DNA from: DATDPY01 sp964395765
GTDB lineage: Bacteria > Bacteroidota > Bacteroidia > Cytophagales > Cyclobacteriaceae
Length of the DNA stretch: 25,198 nucleotides
NCBI GenBank assembly: GCA_964395765.1
Contig: CAYNCU010000031.1
Span: forward strand, 1-25,198
Direction of reading: 5' to 3'
The notes beneath the pieces were generated by a model. That model was not told the origin of the DNA. It was given only the letters and a program-made list of their open reading frames with translations, and ran no database searches. Below are positions 1 through 8,256 of this stretch, piece after piece. The position numbers and the translations under genes are program-made. How positions within the stretch are numbered: the first letter of the stretch is position 1; every line of letters begins with the position of its first letter.

Positions 1-56
1 GAAAATGGGATTTAGAACAAGTTTGCCTTCCAAACACTCCTTTAATAATAATAAAT

Positions 57-111
57 GTGTTATAAAGTCTACGTCAAAAGTGTTATAAATACCTCAATTT
101 AGTATTATAAA
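57..111. repeat. Three iteron-like AT-rich direct repeats
   Basis: The ten-base unit GTGTTATAAA occurs at 57-66 and 80-89, and a one-base variant, GTATTATAAA, at 102-111. The starts are 23 and 22 bp apart, about two helical turns, so all copies face the same side of the helix. This could be a regulator-binding array or the remains of a replication or integration control region, but AT-rich DNA gives such patterns by chance more easily. No gene is seen within bases 1-327, which otherwise hold only AT-rich sequence, the tRNA-end duplicate and the structured spacer. Confidence 0.35.
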
Positions 112-151
112 TAAATTTAACTTGTTGATTTATAATAAATTAAAAAAATAC

Positions 152-170
152 TTGCGGAGAGAGAGGGATT
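152..170 (-). repeat. 19-bp duplicate of the tRNA-Ser 3' end (att-like)
   Basis: The sequence TTGCGGAGAGAGAGGGATT at 152-170 is identical to 325-343, which covers the 3' acceptor strand, discriminator and part of the T-arm of the neighbouring tRNA-Ser gene plus three bases beyond it. The copies are in direct orientation 173 bp apart. Duplication of a tRNA 3' end is the classic footprint of tyrosine-recombinase integration, but no integrase gene is present and the enclosed DNA is only 154 bp. It may be an attachment-site remnant, a residue of a deleted element, or a short tandem duplication. Confidence 0.55.
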
Positions 171-327
171 AACTTCGTTGATCCCCTAGGGGAATACCTG
201 CAACCCTGTGCCAACCCCGCTTCGCGAGGTTTCCCCTGTTTTTCAGTCCTGATCTTTTGAAAACTTCGTTTTCAACGATCATTCCTGAAAAACAGGGAGC
301 CCCTTTCAGGGGCTTGGCACCGGGTTG
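171..327. other. Highly structured non-coding spacer next to tRNA-Ser
   Basis: This GC-richer segment is packed with inverted repeats. They are a 12-bp palindrome TCCCCTAGGGGA at 182-193; a perfect 13-bp inverted repeat at 234-246 and 285-297; inside it an 8-bp stem with a 3-nt loop (257-264 with 268-275); and a 7-bp stem with a TTC loop (298-304 with 308-314). The outer arms TGCCAA (209-214) and TTGGCA (314-319) can also pair, so most of 209-319 can fold into one branched structure. No coding signal is seen. It could be a structured RNA, a processed trailer of the tRNA transcript, or a small palindromic mobile cassette. Confidence 0.45.
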
Positions 328-414
328 CGGAGAGAGAGGGATTCGAACCCTCGGTCCGCTTGCGCGAACAACGGTTTTCGAGACCGCCCCATTCGGCCAC
401 TCTGGCATCTCTCC
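328..414 (-). tRNA. tRNA-Ser (anticodon CGA)
   Basis: On the minus strand the 7-bp acceptor GGAGAGA (414-408) pairs with TCTCTCC (335-329). The D-arm region has AGTGGCCGAAT. The anticodon loop CTCGAAA on a five-pair stem gives anticodon CGA, reading UCG. A long variable arm (about 354-370) and the T-loop TTCGAAT follow. The 87-nt length and long variable arm fit a class II serine tRNA. The bases after the discriminator are CAA, so the 3' CCA is not encoded and must be added by the CCA-adding enzyme. Confidence 0.95.
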
Positions 415-623
415 TGTTCTTAAATTCCCTTTAAATTCGAATTTCCCGGTAAAGATTCGCTAAAGTACTTAAAAAAGAAAACCCGGTAAATCGAAAACTT
501 ATTATTTGAACCCTACTCCTTAATGAACCTCTGTATCTCGGACTTTTATTTTAATGCTCTCTTAACTTGTATTTTATCCCTTTTTTGTATTTTACAGGAT
601 TAAAGCATTTATCCTGTATAACT

Positions 624-3242
624 ATGAACGCCGAGCAGCAACGCCTGAATGACCCCGACCGAATTGAAAATAAAAGAAAATGCTGGGGCCCTTACCTGTC
701 CGACCGCCAGTGGGGAACCGTCCGCGAGGATTATAGCGAAACCGGGGACGCCTGGGACTTTATCACCCATGACACTTCCCGCAGTAAATCGTATCGCTGG
801 GGTGAAGAAGGGATTGCAGGCATCTGTGACTATAACCAGTTGATTTGTTTCGCCCTGGCGCTATGGAACGGGAAAGATCCTATCCTGAAAGATAATTATT
901 TCGGCCTTTCCGGCCCGGAAGGAAACCACGGGGAAGATGTGAAGGAATATTATTATTACCTCGATAACACGCCCACTCATTCCTACATGAAAATGTTGTA
1001 TAAGTACCCGCAGGGCGAATACCCTTACCGGCAACTGGTCGAGGAAAACAGGAAAAGGGGTAAAGAAGACCGTGAATTCGAACTGATCGATACGGGCATC
1101 TTCGACAACAACCAATATTTCGATGTTTTTGTCGAGTATGCCAAGGAAACCGAGGAAGATATTCTCATCCGGATCACGATCTTCAACTGTGGACCAGAGC
1201 CGGCTGAACTGAATGTGATTCCAACCGTATGGTTCCGGAATACGTGGGACTGGGGCTATGATGACTATAAACCTTCTATGAACCTTTTCCACGACGGGAT
1301 TGCCATTGATCATAAAGAGCTGGGTACCTACCATCTTTTTTTTGAAGATGAACCGGAAGTGCTTTTCTGTGAAAATGAAACCAATACACAACGCCTTTAC
1401 AATGTTGAAAATGATAAGAAATTTTATAAGGACGGATTGCATGAATATATTGTGAAGGGAAACGCCGATGCTGTAAACCCGGAAAAAAAGGGTACCAAAT
1501 CAGGGATCCGGTTTATCACAAAAATCCAGCCCGGCGATTATAAAACTTTCCGGTTGCGGATGACCCTGTCATCCCCGGCAAAACCTTTCGGGAATTTTAA
1601 TTCATTATTTGAAAAAAGAATCAACGAAGCCGACATTTTTTACGGTGACCTTCAGTCCGGGATAAAAAGCGAAGATGAAAAAAACGTACAGCGGCAGGCA
1701 TTGGCAGGCATGCTTTGGAGTAAAGAATTTTATTACCTGGATATACGGCAATGGCTCAATGGCGATCCCCTCCAGCCGAAACCGCCCGAAGCAAGGTTAA
1801 GCGGAAGGAACAATGAATGGGTGCACCTGAACAATTCGCAGCTTATTTCCATGCCGGATAAATGGGAATACCCCTGGTACGCTTCCTGGGACCTGGCCTT
1901 TCATTGCATCGCCCTGGCTATGGTAGACCCGAAATTCGCAAAGGATCAATTGAAGCTTTTAACGCTTGAATGGTACATGCATCCCAATGGACAGCTTCCC
2001 GCTTACGAATGGAATTTCTCGGATGTAAATCCCCCTGTCCATGCCTGGGCGACCTGGCGTGTATATAAAATGGATCAGAAAAAAAATAACGGAAAGGGGG
2101 ATTTTGCATTTCTTGAATCCGTCTTTCATAAACTGTTACTGAATTTTACCTGGTGGGTGAACCGAAAAGACAAGGATAACCGGAATATCTTCCAGGGAGG
2201 ATTCCTGGGTCTTGATAATATCGGGGTATTTGACCGCAGCAAGCAATTACCGACCGGCGGTTACATCGAACAGGCAGACGGTACGGCCTGGATGGCCATG
2301 TATTCCCTGAATCTCATGCGGATTTCCCTGGAGCTGGCCAAGACCAATCCCGTGTACCAGGATATGGCAACGAAATTCCTTGAACACTTTCTTTATATCG
2401 CCGGGGCCATGTCCGACATTGGGGGGGAAGGAATTAATCTCTGGAATGAAGAAGAGGAATTCTTTTATGACGTCCTGCATGCTCCTACCGGTTTTATTCA
2501 GCTTAAGGTGAGATCCATGGTAGGCCTTATCCCCCTCTTTGCTGTGGAGGTTATCGATGAAGATACGATCCGCGAATGCCCGGAGTTTGCCAAACGGATG
2601 GATTGGTTCCTGGATTACAGGCCCGACTTGTCCAACCTTGTTTCCCGATGGCACACCGGGGGCATGGGAGAAAGGAAATTGTTTTCCTTACTGCGCGGTC
2701 ATCGCATGAAAAGATTGCTGAAACGTATGCTCGATGAAACCGAATTTCTTTCCGACTATGGCATCAGGGCGCTGTCGAAATACCATGAAGAAAATCCCTA
2801 TATTTTCAAATATGACGATTCCAGTTTTTCCGTCGATTACGAACCCGCCGAATCCAAATCTTCCCTTTTCGGTGGGAACTCCAACTGGCGCGGCCCGATC
2901 TGGATGCCGGTGAATTTCCTGATCATTGAATCCCTTCAGCGTTTTCACCATTATTACGGCGATGACTTTAAGGTGGAATGCCCTACCGGCTCCGGCAAAT
3001 ATTTAACCCTGGATGAAATTGCAGAAGAAATATCCAGGCGCCTGGTGAGGATTTTTACAAAAGATAACAAGGGCCGGCGTCCAGTGTTCGGGGATTATGA
3101 AAAATTTCAAACCGACCCTCACTTTAACGAACATATTTTATTTCACGAATATTTTCATGGCGATACCGGCCGGGGACTCGGCGCTTCCCACCAGACCGGA
3201 TGGACAGGCCTGATCGCCAAACTTCTTCAGCCAAGGGGATAA
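624..3242 (+). CDS. GH63-like (MGH1-type) glucosidase, cytoplasmic
   Basis: An 872-aa glycoside hydrolase of the GH63/mannosylglycerate-hydrolase-like group, whose members remove alpha-linked glucose or related sugars with an (alpha/alpha)6 barrel. An N-terminal beta-rich domain (about 1-330) precedes the barrel (about 355-870). Visible family motifs are DNTPTHSYMKMLYKYPQ (114-130), WYASWDLAF (418-426; the Asp is a candidate general acid), GGFLGLDNIGVFDR (525-538), NWRGPIW (754-760) and EYFHGDTGRG (842-851; the Glu is a candidate base). The reading frame stays open upstream to a TTG at 567, but the ATG at 624 gives a normal polar N-terminus. No signal peptide is seen, so the enzyme is probably cytosolic. 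A weak promoter-like pair (TTG at 567-569, TATTTTAC at 589-596, 19-bp spacer) lies just upstream. The true substrate cannot be told from sequence; glucosylglycerate, mannosylglycerate or an oligosaccharide are possible. Confidence 0.85.
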   Translation: MNAEQQRLNDPDRIENKRKCWGPYLSDRQWGTVREDYSETGDAWDFITHDTSRSKSYRWGEEGIAGICDYNQLICFALALWNGKDPILKDNYFGLSGPEGNHGEDVKEYYYYLDNTPTHSYMKMLYKYPQGEYPYRQLVEENRKRGKEDREFELIDTGIFDNNQYFDVFVEYAKETEEDILIRITIFNCGPEPAELNVIPTVWFRNTWDWGYDDYKPSMNLFHDGIAIDHKELGTYHLFFEDEPEVLFCENETNTQRLYNVENDKKFYKDGLHEYIVKGNADAVNPEKKGTKSGIRFITKIQPGDYKTFRLRMTLSSPAKPFGNFNSLFEKRINEADIFYGDLQSGIKSEDEKNVQRQALAGMLWSKEFYYLDIRQWLNGDPLQPKPPEARLSGRNNEWVHLNNSQLISMPDKWEYPWYASWDLAFHCIALAMVDPKFAKDQLKLLTLEWYMHPNGQLPAYEWNFSDVNPPVHAWATWRVYKMDQKKNNGKGDFAFLESVFHKLLLNFTWWVNRKDKDNRNIFQGGFLGLDNIGVFDRSKQLPTGGYIEQADGTAWMAMYSLNLMRISLELAKTNPVYQDMATKFLEHFLYIAGAMSDIGGEGINLWNEEEEFFYDVLHAPTGFIQLKVRSMVGLIPLFAVEVIDEDTIRECPEFAKRMDWFLDYRPDLSNLVSRWHTGGMGERKLFSLLRGHRMKRLLKRMLDETEFLSDYGIRALSKYHEENPYIFKYDDSSFSVDYEPAESKSSLFGGNSNWRGPIWMPVNFLIIESLQRFHHYYGDDFKVECPTGSGKYLTLDEIAEEISRRLVRIFTKDNKGRRPVFGDYEKFQTDPHFNEHILFHEYFHGDTGRGLGASHQTGWTGLIAKLLQPRG

Positions 3243-3317
3243 AAGGTCGAAGGTGAATGAAATTAGAGGATAGAATATCAATGAAAAGAATAATTTTAAA
3301 CTGATTTTTAAGAATCG

Positions 3318-3902
3318 ATGAAACCGGTTTATTTTAAAAGTCCCTCGGACTTCCGAAAGTGGCTTGAAAAAAATTATGACAAGTCAACTGAACTTTGGGT
3401 GGGGTACCATAAAAAACATACCGGAAAGCCCTCGCTTACCTGGCCCCAATCAGTGGATGAAGCCCTTTGTTTCGGGTGGATCGACGGGATCAGGAAAACC
3501 ATCGATGAAGAAAGTTACACGATACGTTTTACCCCCCGGAAAGCACAAAGCAACTGGAGTCTGGTGAATATCAGGAGAGTAAAAGAATTATCAAAACTCG
3601 GTTTAATGAAACCTTTCGGTCTGGCGGTTTATAATAAAAGGAAAAAAGAGAAAACAGGTATCTATTCCTTCGAACAATCCGCTAATGCGCTTAGTAAGGA
3701 ATTCGAAGCCTTGTTCAGGAAAAATAAAAAAGCCTGGGAATTTTTCGCCTCCCGGGTAGCCTCCTATCGCAAGCCTTGTATTCGCTGGGTTATGAGTGCC
3801 AAACAGGAAGAAACACGGCTAAAAAGGCTCAAAATCCTGATCAATGATTCCTTCCAGGGAAAATATATAGCCCCTATGCGATGGAACAAGAACTTCAGGT
3901 AA
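3318..3902 (+). CDS. YdeI/OmdA (OmpD-associated) family protein
   Basis: A 194-aa soluble protein resembling the YdeI/OmpD-associated family, which contains bacteriocin-protection-like proteins of unsettled biochemical role. Family-type signatures are FKSPSDFRKWLEKNYDKSTELWVGYHKK-like sequence at the N-terminus (about 5-33), LTWPQSVDEALCFGWIDG (about 40-57), the following FTPRKAQSNWS (about 71-81), and the C-terminal Arg/Lys-rich helix with RWVMSAKQEETRLKRL. It has no signal peptide or membrane segment. It follows the GH63-like gene by 75 bp on the same strand, with no clear terminator between, so read-through is possible. The family assignment is fairly firm; the function is not. Confidence 0.8.
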   Translation: MKPVYFKSPSDFRKWLEKNYDKSTELWVGYHKKHTGKPSLTWPQSVDEALCFGWIDGIRKTIDEESYTIRFTPRKAQSNWSLVNIRRVKELSKLGLMKPFGLAVYNKRKKEKTGIYSFEQSANALSKEFEALFRKNKKAWEFFASRVASYRKPCIRWVMSAKQEETRLKRLKILINDSFQGKYIAPMRWNKNFR

Positions 3903-3994
3903 TTTTCCTTTTTAGATTTATAATCTCTTTTTAAATTGTTTATCCGAAATCATGAAATCATTAAGTTAATTAATGGGTTAGCTTAAGTTTCGTT

Positions 3995-4115
3995 AATAAA
4001 GGGTATTTAACCCCAGGGCAAGCCCTGGACCCGAATTTCCGGAGCAGAGCTCCGGGGAATTAAACCGTATCCTTCTCGTCCGCCGTAGCGGAACGCGAAG
4101 GTGGATTAAAAATTC
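3995..4115 (+). repeat. Structured intergenic repeat, copy 1
   Basis: About 121 bp matching a second copy at 8257-8376 with roughly 87% identity by eye, including one 1-bp indel. It contains three consecutive hairpins: CCAGGGC/GCCCTGG with a 2-nt loop, CCGGAGC/GCTCCGG with a 3-nt loop, and an imperfect stem CCTTC...CCGC/GCGG...GAAGG. Both copies end in GGATTAAAAATTC. The repeat ends 36 bp before the start codon of the exported isomerase-like gene, in the same orientation, so it may form part of that gene's leader. The rest of the 3903-4151 gap is AT-rich, with only a weak hairpin near 3913-3927. Confidence 0.75.
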
Positions 4116-4151
4116 ATATCGGTTATTCGTAAAATCCAAAGGATTGAATTT

Positions 4152-5069
4152 ATGAAAAAACCAGGACGTAGGAAGTTTATCCGGTCATTTCTATCGGCAC
4201 CGGCCCTGATAGCCGCCGGTGCATGGAGCCTTCCTGAAAAATCAATGGCAAAAGATAAAATCGACACCTTTGGAGACTGCCGGTTAAAAACGAGCATAAA
4301 CGCCTATTCTTTCAATGATCTGCTATCCAACGGAAGCTTCAGCCTTGATGAATTGCTCGATTTTGCTGCGGACAATTGTATCGATGCCGTAGACCTTACC
4401 GCTTATTATTTTCCCGGTTATCCGGAAGTACCTCCCGATGATTTCCTTTATGAAATAAAAAGAAAGGCTTTTATGCACGGCCTCGGGATCAGCGGGACCG
4501 GCATCCGGAATAATTTTACAGATCCCGATGAAAATAAAAGAAAAAAAGATGTTGAATTAATTAAGAACTGGATCCTTGCCGCCTCTAAAATGGGCGCCCC
4601 GGTCATCAGGATCTTTGCCGGCCAGCCGTCTGAAGATAATTTCGACAGGGACCAGGTGCTGGAAAAAATGATCCCGGATATCAGGGAGTGTGTTAACTTC
4701 GGAAAATCGCATGGAGTTATGGTGGGAATTCAGAATCATAATGACTTTATTAAAACTTCGGAACAGGCGAAACAGGTGCTGGATAAGATCTCCTCCGACT
4801 GGTTCGGCCTCATCCTGGATACGGGTAGTTACCGATTCGGCGATCCTTACCAGGAGATACAAAACACAGCCCGGTTTGCTATTAACTGGCAAGTCAAGGA
4901 AAAAATATATTTGAATGGCAAGGAAGAGGAGGTAAATCTTAAAAAGCTGGTGGGTATTATTCGTGAATCGGGTTACCGTGGCTATCTTCCTGTCGAAACA
5001 CTGCCGCCAAGCGACCCGAGAATTGCAGTTCCCGCCCTTGTTAAGAAACTTAAGAAGGCGCTTATGTAA
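4152..5069 (+). CDS. Exported sugar phosphate isomerase/epimerase-like protein (TIM barrel)
   Basis: A 305-aa protein of the xylose-isomerase-like TIM-barrel superfamily (AP_endonuc_2-type fold), whose members isomerise, epimerise or dehydrate sugars and cyclitols using a divalent metal. The N-terminus carries a twin-arginine-like signal (RRKFIRSF followed by a hydrophobic stretch to about residue 33), so it is probably exported folded. Barrel landmarks include FAADNCIDAVDLTAYYFPGYPE near the N-terminus, APVIRIFAG, VGIQNHNDF, LILDTGSYRFGDP and YLPVETLPP; the acidic residues in the last two are likely metal ligands. It ends in a convergent arrangement with the SlyD-like gene. Such exported isomerases are frequent beside glycoside hydrolases and sulfatases in Bacteroidota. 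The substrate is unknown. Confidence 0.85.
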   Translation: MKKPGRRKFIRSFLSAPALIAAGAWSLPEKSMAKDKIDTFGDCRLKTSINAYSFNDLLSNGSFSLDELLDFAADNCIDAVDLTAYYFPGYPEVPPDDFLYEIKRKAFMHGLGISGTGIRNNFTDPDENKRKKDVELIKNWILAASKMGAPVIRIFAGQPSEDNFDRDQVLEKMIPDIRECVNFGKSHGVMVGIQNHNDFIKTSEQAKQVLDKISSDWFGLILDTGSYRFGDPYQEIQNTARFAINWQVKEKIYLNGKEEEVNLKKLVGIIRESGYRGYLPVETLPPSDPRIAVPALVKKLKKALM

Positions 5070-5074
5070 TGATG

Positions 5075-5112
5075 AATAACCCTCCGGGAGTCCGGCGCTT
5101 TGCCGGGTTATT
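5075..5112. terminator. Convergent-gene hairpin, probable bidirectional terminator
   Basis: AATAAC (5075-5080) pairs with GTTATT (5107-5112), and inside it CCGGC pairs with GCCGG around a GCTTT loop; CTCC/GGAG can form a side hairpin. The structure sits between the stop of the isomerase-like gene and the stop of the minus-strand SlyD-like gene, and its arm covers that gene's stop codon. There is no long T tract, so efficiency is uncertain. Confidence 0.5.
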
Positions 5113-5452
5113 TATTATTACACTCGCAATCCGGCCCGCACGCTTCATCGGGAAAGGATTCAATCACCCTCCCTTTCTGTAATTCCTCCTCGGTAGCTTT
5201 TCGTACTTCGTCCACAACCACTTCAAAATGAAATTCATCCTGTAGGCCGGGCACATCGTCGGAAGAAATGGAAAACGATTTCCGGTCGCCGGGCTGCAAA
5301 CCGATCAGGCCCGATTCTAACTCCGGAAGAATGTTTCCCGTACCGTGAAGGTATAAGATCGGATCGTCATGCATATTATTTTCCAGTTCCTCCCCTTTGC
5401 TGTTACGCATGATGTACCGGATGGATACCACACGATGATCGGCGACTACCAT
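5108..5452 (-). CDS. Reduced SlyD-like FKBP, insert-in-flap domain missing
   Basis: A 114-aa protein with clear similarity to SlyD-type peptidyl-prolyl isomerases: a first strand ending RYIMRNSKGEELEN, then YLHGTGNILPELESGLIGLQPGD (34-56) and HFEVVVDEVRKATEEELQKGRV (75-96). In ordinary SlyD a chaperone insert-in-flap domain of about 50-60 residues lies between the equivalents of SISSDD (61-66) and LQDEFHFEV (70-78). Here only a few residues remain, shorter even than the FKBP12 flap. The catalytic Phe-Asp after the first strand is also Leu-Glu here. The C-terminus has a small cysteine cluster (ACGPDCEC) that might bind metal. There is no signal peptide. The gene starts 12 bp after the GH116 gene on the same strand and is probably co-transcribed with it. 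Confidence 0.8.
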   Translation of the reverse strand: MVVADHRVVSIRYIMRNSKGEELENNMHDDPILYLHGTGNILPELESGLIGLQPGDRKSFSISSDDVPGLQDEFHFEVVVDEVRKATEEELQKGRVIESFPDEACGPDCECNNK

Positions 5453-5464
5453 AATTGATATCTT

Positions 5465-8107
5465 TTATAATTGTGTTAAACTCGCAGACTTCCCCGAAAC
5501 ATAAGTTTTCTCAACGGGTATTTTGCCGTAAACCACCTTTAGCGAAGGGTTTCCGCTTTTTAAACTCACGGTGCCGAAACCGGTCGCCGTGGAAAGAAAA
5601 CATCTGAAATCTCCAATCTTTGAATCGATATATAATGCACGGTCGATAGCATCAAAACGAAGCCCCGTTAATCCCTGGATCAATCCGTAACTTGATAAGG
5701 CCCTGGCATACCAGTGTCCGCATTCATATTCATTAAATGGGTTCCTGATCCTTCCATCATAGCGACTCCGGCATGCTTTTACAATATCCAGTCCTTCGTC
5801 TGCATGACCCATCATCATCAGGTGCGAGGCAACCTGGTATTCAATACCTGTCCACACCTCGTTACTGTAAACAAATGGCAGGGACAACTCCCCGCCTTTC
5901 GGCCAGGTACAGAGTAATAAGCCACCTTCATTGCCAACTGCGTAAGCAGGCCGTTGCGGATTGGCATGTTCGCTCAGGTCTTTCTTGAAATTGTATTTAT
6001 ATACCGAAAGCAGGTGACTGGTGATTTTATCATCATCGAATGGATTATCCAGGCCGCATACCCGCGCGATCCATGCGCCGAGTACACCGTCGGATAAACA
6101 TCCGTTGCCATACTGGTACTTCGGACCCTCCGTGGTCAGCAGTTGCCGGGCTTCCTCGGAATAATTACCTCCGATGGATTTCTGGGAAGCATCAACAGGA
6201 TTGGGGGCATTTAATCCGTTAACTTCAATTTTCTGGAAAAAATATTCACCATTGAATAATTCGGTCTCCATGAACTTCTTTCCCTTTTCATAGAGGGTAT
6301 TATACTTTGTAATGTCTCTTCCAAGGAATTTTCCCATCGCCATTATTGCTTTCAGGGCACCGAGGTAAAATCCGGTGCATAAGGCCTCCGGTCCCCAGAA
6401 TTCGATATCATACGTATTATGATGCGGCTCTTCAATGACGCCTTTATTCCTGGGATCCCAGGTCCTGATACAATAGTCCATACTCACCCTGACCATCGGG
6501 AAAATCTTTTTCAGCCATTCCGTATCTCCGCTGATGCGCCATTCCCTGTAAATCTTCATGATTCCCCCCAGTTGCCCGTCGGCAGCGGCGTAGAAATCAT
6601 GATTGACGGGCCGGATCGGCAACGAGGCTCTGAAGGTCTGATGCCCGTCGGCATTCTGATCTTCGCAAAATTCCGTGTTTCTCAATGTTCTTTCCAGGGA
6701 AGGAAAGAGATGGGGTATGGCCTGGGCATAATTCCAGACATGGGTACAGGAACCGTGACAACAGCCTGAATCATCGTTACAACCTTCAAAATTCCACAAT
6801 CGTCCGTCAAGCTGTCGCATAACCGTGGGGGATTTAAGAATGGTAAGGTTGGCCGCTACCGCTTCAGTAACTTCCGCGGGAAGGGTATTATCATAAAAAG
6901 TATTGCTGAATGCCAGGGATTTGTTATAAAGGTCATCATAATTCTGACTCCAGTAAGTAACCACCTCCTGAATATTTTTAAAACGTGAGCTGTACCAGGG
7001 TTTATAATCTCCTTCGGCATAACCGGGATCCGTTTTTACATAGCCTAATTCGGCCGTGGTATTACAACACCCGGATGCGGGGTCGCAATTTTTATCTCCG
7101 GAAGCATTTCCACCGATCCGGGTATCAGACAGGGGCACGTACCACGCCGCCATCAGGTGTATCGTTTTTCTGGCCCCTGGCATTAGCGTAAATGGCACAT
7201 AGAGTGAAGCACCTGGTGCTCCTGAATCGACCGGGTCTACTTTATTGCTCTCTCCCTTTTTGATTGTCTCCCAGGTTATGGTCAAGGGGTCGAACCAACC
7301 ACCCCTGAACCAGCAATAGTCAACAACTGTATTTTCCTGATCGGTGAAGAAGGCAAAATCGGCTTTTATCCAGGGCATATCTTTTGTCGCTTCCTGCGAC
7401 AGGATGAATCCATTATCCAGCCTGTTGATTGATCCTTTATGTTCCTCGGTACTCAGGAAATTCCTGGTATTAAAGGAAAATACCAGGTCAAGCTTTTTAT
7501 TACCCGTGTTTTTAAATGAATACTCCAGTGCGCCGGCAGGGAGACTCGAATTGTCGGCGTCTGTCGGAATAAAAGGGCTCCATCCACGTACTGCAATCCA
7601 TAAGGGAAGATCAGCATCTTCCAGGTTTACATCACCGAAAGGAAAACGGGCAACAAAGGATACATTTCTAAAGCGGGGTAATCCGTAAATGGTACCCCCC
7701 GATCCGTTGCCGGATCCGGGTTGGCCGAATATTTTCCAGTCAGGTACGGGGCCTTCAATCACTTTCGCTCCATGCTGCATTCCCTTTACCGACAGGGCTG
7801 CGAACATCCCCGGTTCATTGAATATTTCCGGCTTATTCCGCACCGACATGTGTGATATAGCTCCATTTCCTTCCATACAAAACATTCCCGCCCCGATACC
7901 TCCGATAGGAAAAGCCACTCGGTTCAGATTATCCCCCGTATAGGGGCCGTTAAATTCACGACCTGTATTAGCACTTTTGGAAATCTTCTTTTCCGGTAGC
8001 CGGCCGGCCCCGGAAGGTCTGATAAATACATCGGGCATTACAACTGCTCCAAAACCTCCAATCCCGGCTTTTTTTAAAAATTCCCTGCGATCGGATCCTT
8101 TTTTCAT
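5465..8107 (-). CDS. Exported GH116 family glycosidase (GBA2-like)
   Basis: An 880-aa member of glycoside hydrolase family 116, which includes non-lysosomal glucosylceramidase and bacterial beta-glucosidases/xylosidases. A Tat-type signal is seen (RREFLKK followed by a Gly/Ala-rich hydrophobic stretch). The N-terminal beta-sandwich domain opens with RVAFPIGGIGAGMFCMEGNG (63-82). The C-terminal (alpha/alpha)6 domain carries GCCHGSCTHVWNYAQA (448-463), PHHNTYDIEFWG (561-572; Glu569 is a candidate nucleophile) and GNGCLSDGVLGAW (667-679; Asp673 is a candidate acid/base). The length fits the family. It leads a probable two-gene transcript with the SlyD-like gene. The 8108-8442 gap upstream is AT-rich next to this start and holds copy 2 of the structured repeat; no convincing promoter was found. 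The substrate linkage is not readable from sequence. Confidence 0.92.
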   Translation of the reverse strand: MKKGSDRREFLKKAGIGGFGAVVMPDVFIRPSGAGRLPEKKISKSANTGREFNGPYTGDNLNRVAFPIGGIGAGMFCMEGNGAISHMSVRNKPEIFNEPGMFAALSVKGMQHGAKVIEGPVPDWKIFGQPGSGNGSGGTIYGLPRFRNVSFVARFPFGDVNLEDADLPLWIAVRGWSPFIPTDADNSSLPAGALEYSFKNTGNKKLDLVFSFNTRNFLSTEEHKGSINRLDNGFILSQEATKDMPWIKADFAFFTDQENTVVDYCWFRGGWFDPLTITWETIKKGESNKVDPVDSGAPGASLYVPFTLMPGARKTIHLMAAWYVPLSDTRIGGNASGDKNCDPASGCCNTTAELGYVKTDPGYAEGDYKPWYSSRFKNIQEVVTYWSQNYDDLYNKSLAFSNTFYDNTLPAEVTEAVAANLTILKSPTVMRQLDGRLWNFEGCNDDSGCCHGSCTHVWNYAQAIPHLFPSLERTLRNTEFCEDQNADGHQTFRASLPIRPVNHDFYAAADGQLGGIMKIYREWRISGDTEWLKKIFPMVRVSMDYCIRTWDPRNKGVIEEPHHNTYDIEFWGPEALCTGFYLGALKAIMAMGKFLGRDITKYNTLYEKGKKFMETELFNGEYFFQKIEVNGLNAPNPVDASQKSIGGNYSEEARQLLTTEGPKYQYGNGCLSDGVLGAWIARVCGLDNPFDDDKITSHLLSVYKYNFKKDLSEHANPQRPAYAVGNEGGLLLCTWPKGGELSLPFVYSNEVWTGIEYQVASHLMMMGHADEGLDIVKACRSRYDGRIRNPFNEYECGHWYARALSSYGLIQGLTGLRFDAIDRALYIDSKIGDFRCFLSTATGFGTVSLKSGNPSLKVVYGKIPVEKTYVSGKSASLTQL

Positions 8108-8256
8108 GGCCTTGTTTTTTAGGAAAAAAATAGATCATTTTCTGACCCGGATACAAGTTAATTAACAATCGATTGAAATAAAAAAGTATTTGCCACTTGA
8201 GCATAAAAATTATAGCTTTATGAAGCTACCATTATTATACTTATATTTTACAATCG

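Noticed and set aside
169..408. Open frame of 79 codons on the minus strand over the tRNA-Ser region
   Set aside because: It runs through the tRNA gene and structured spacer and has no coding features.
445..490. Two CCCGGTAAA direct repeats upstream of the tRNA
   Set aside because: Only nine bases, two copies and no further structure, so not strong enough to annotate.
861..1442. 193-codon open frame antisense to the GH63-like gene
   Set aside because: It lies wholly inside a well-supported gene and has a shadow-like composition with no recognisable domain.
6419..6769. 116-codon open frame antisense to the GH116 gene
   Set aside because: It covers the conserved barrel region of GH116; no start signal or domain supports it.
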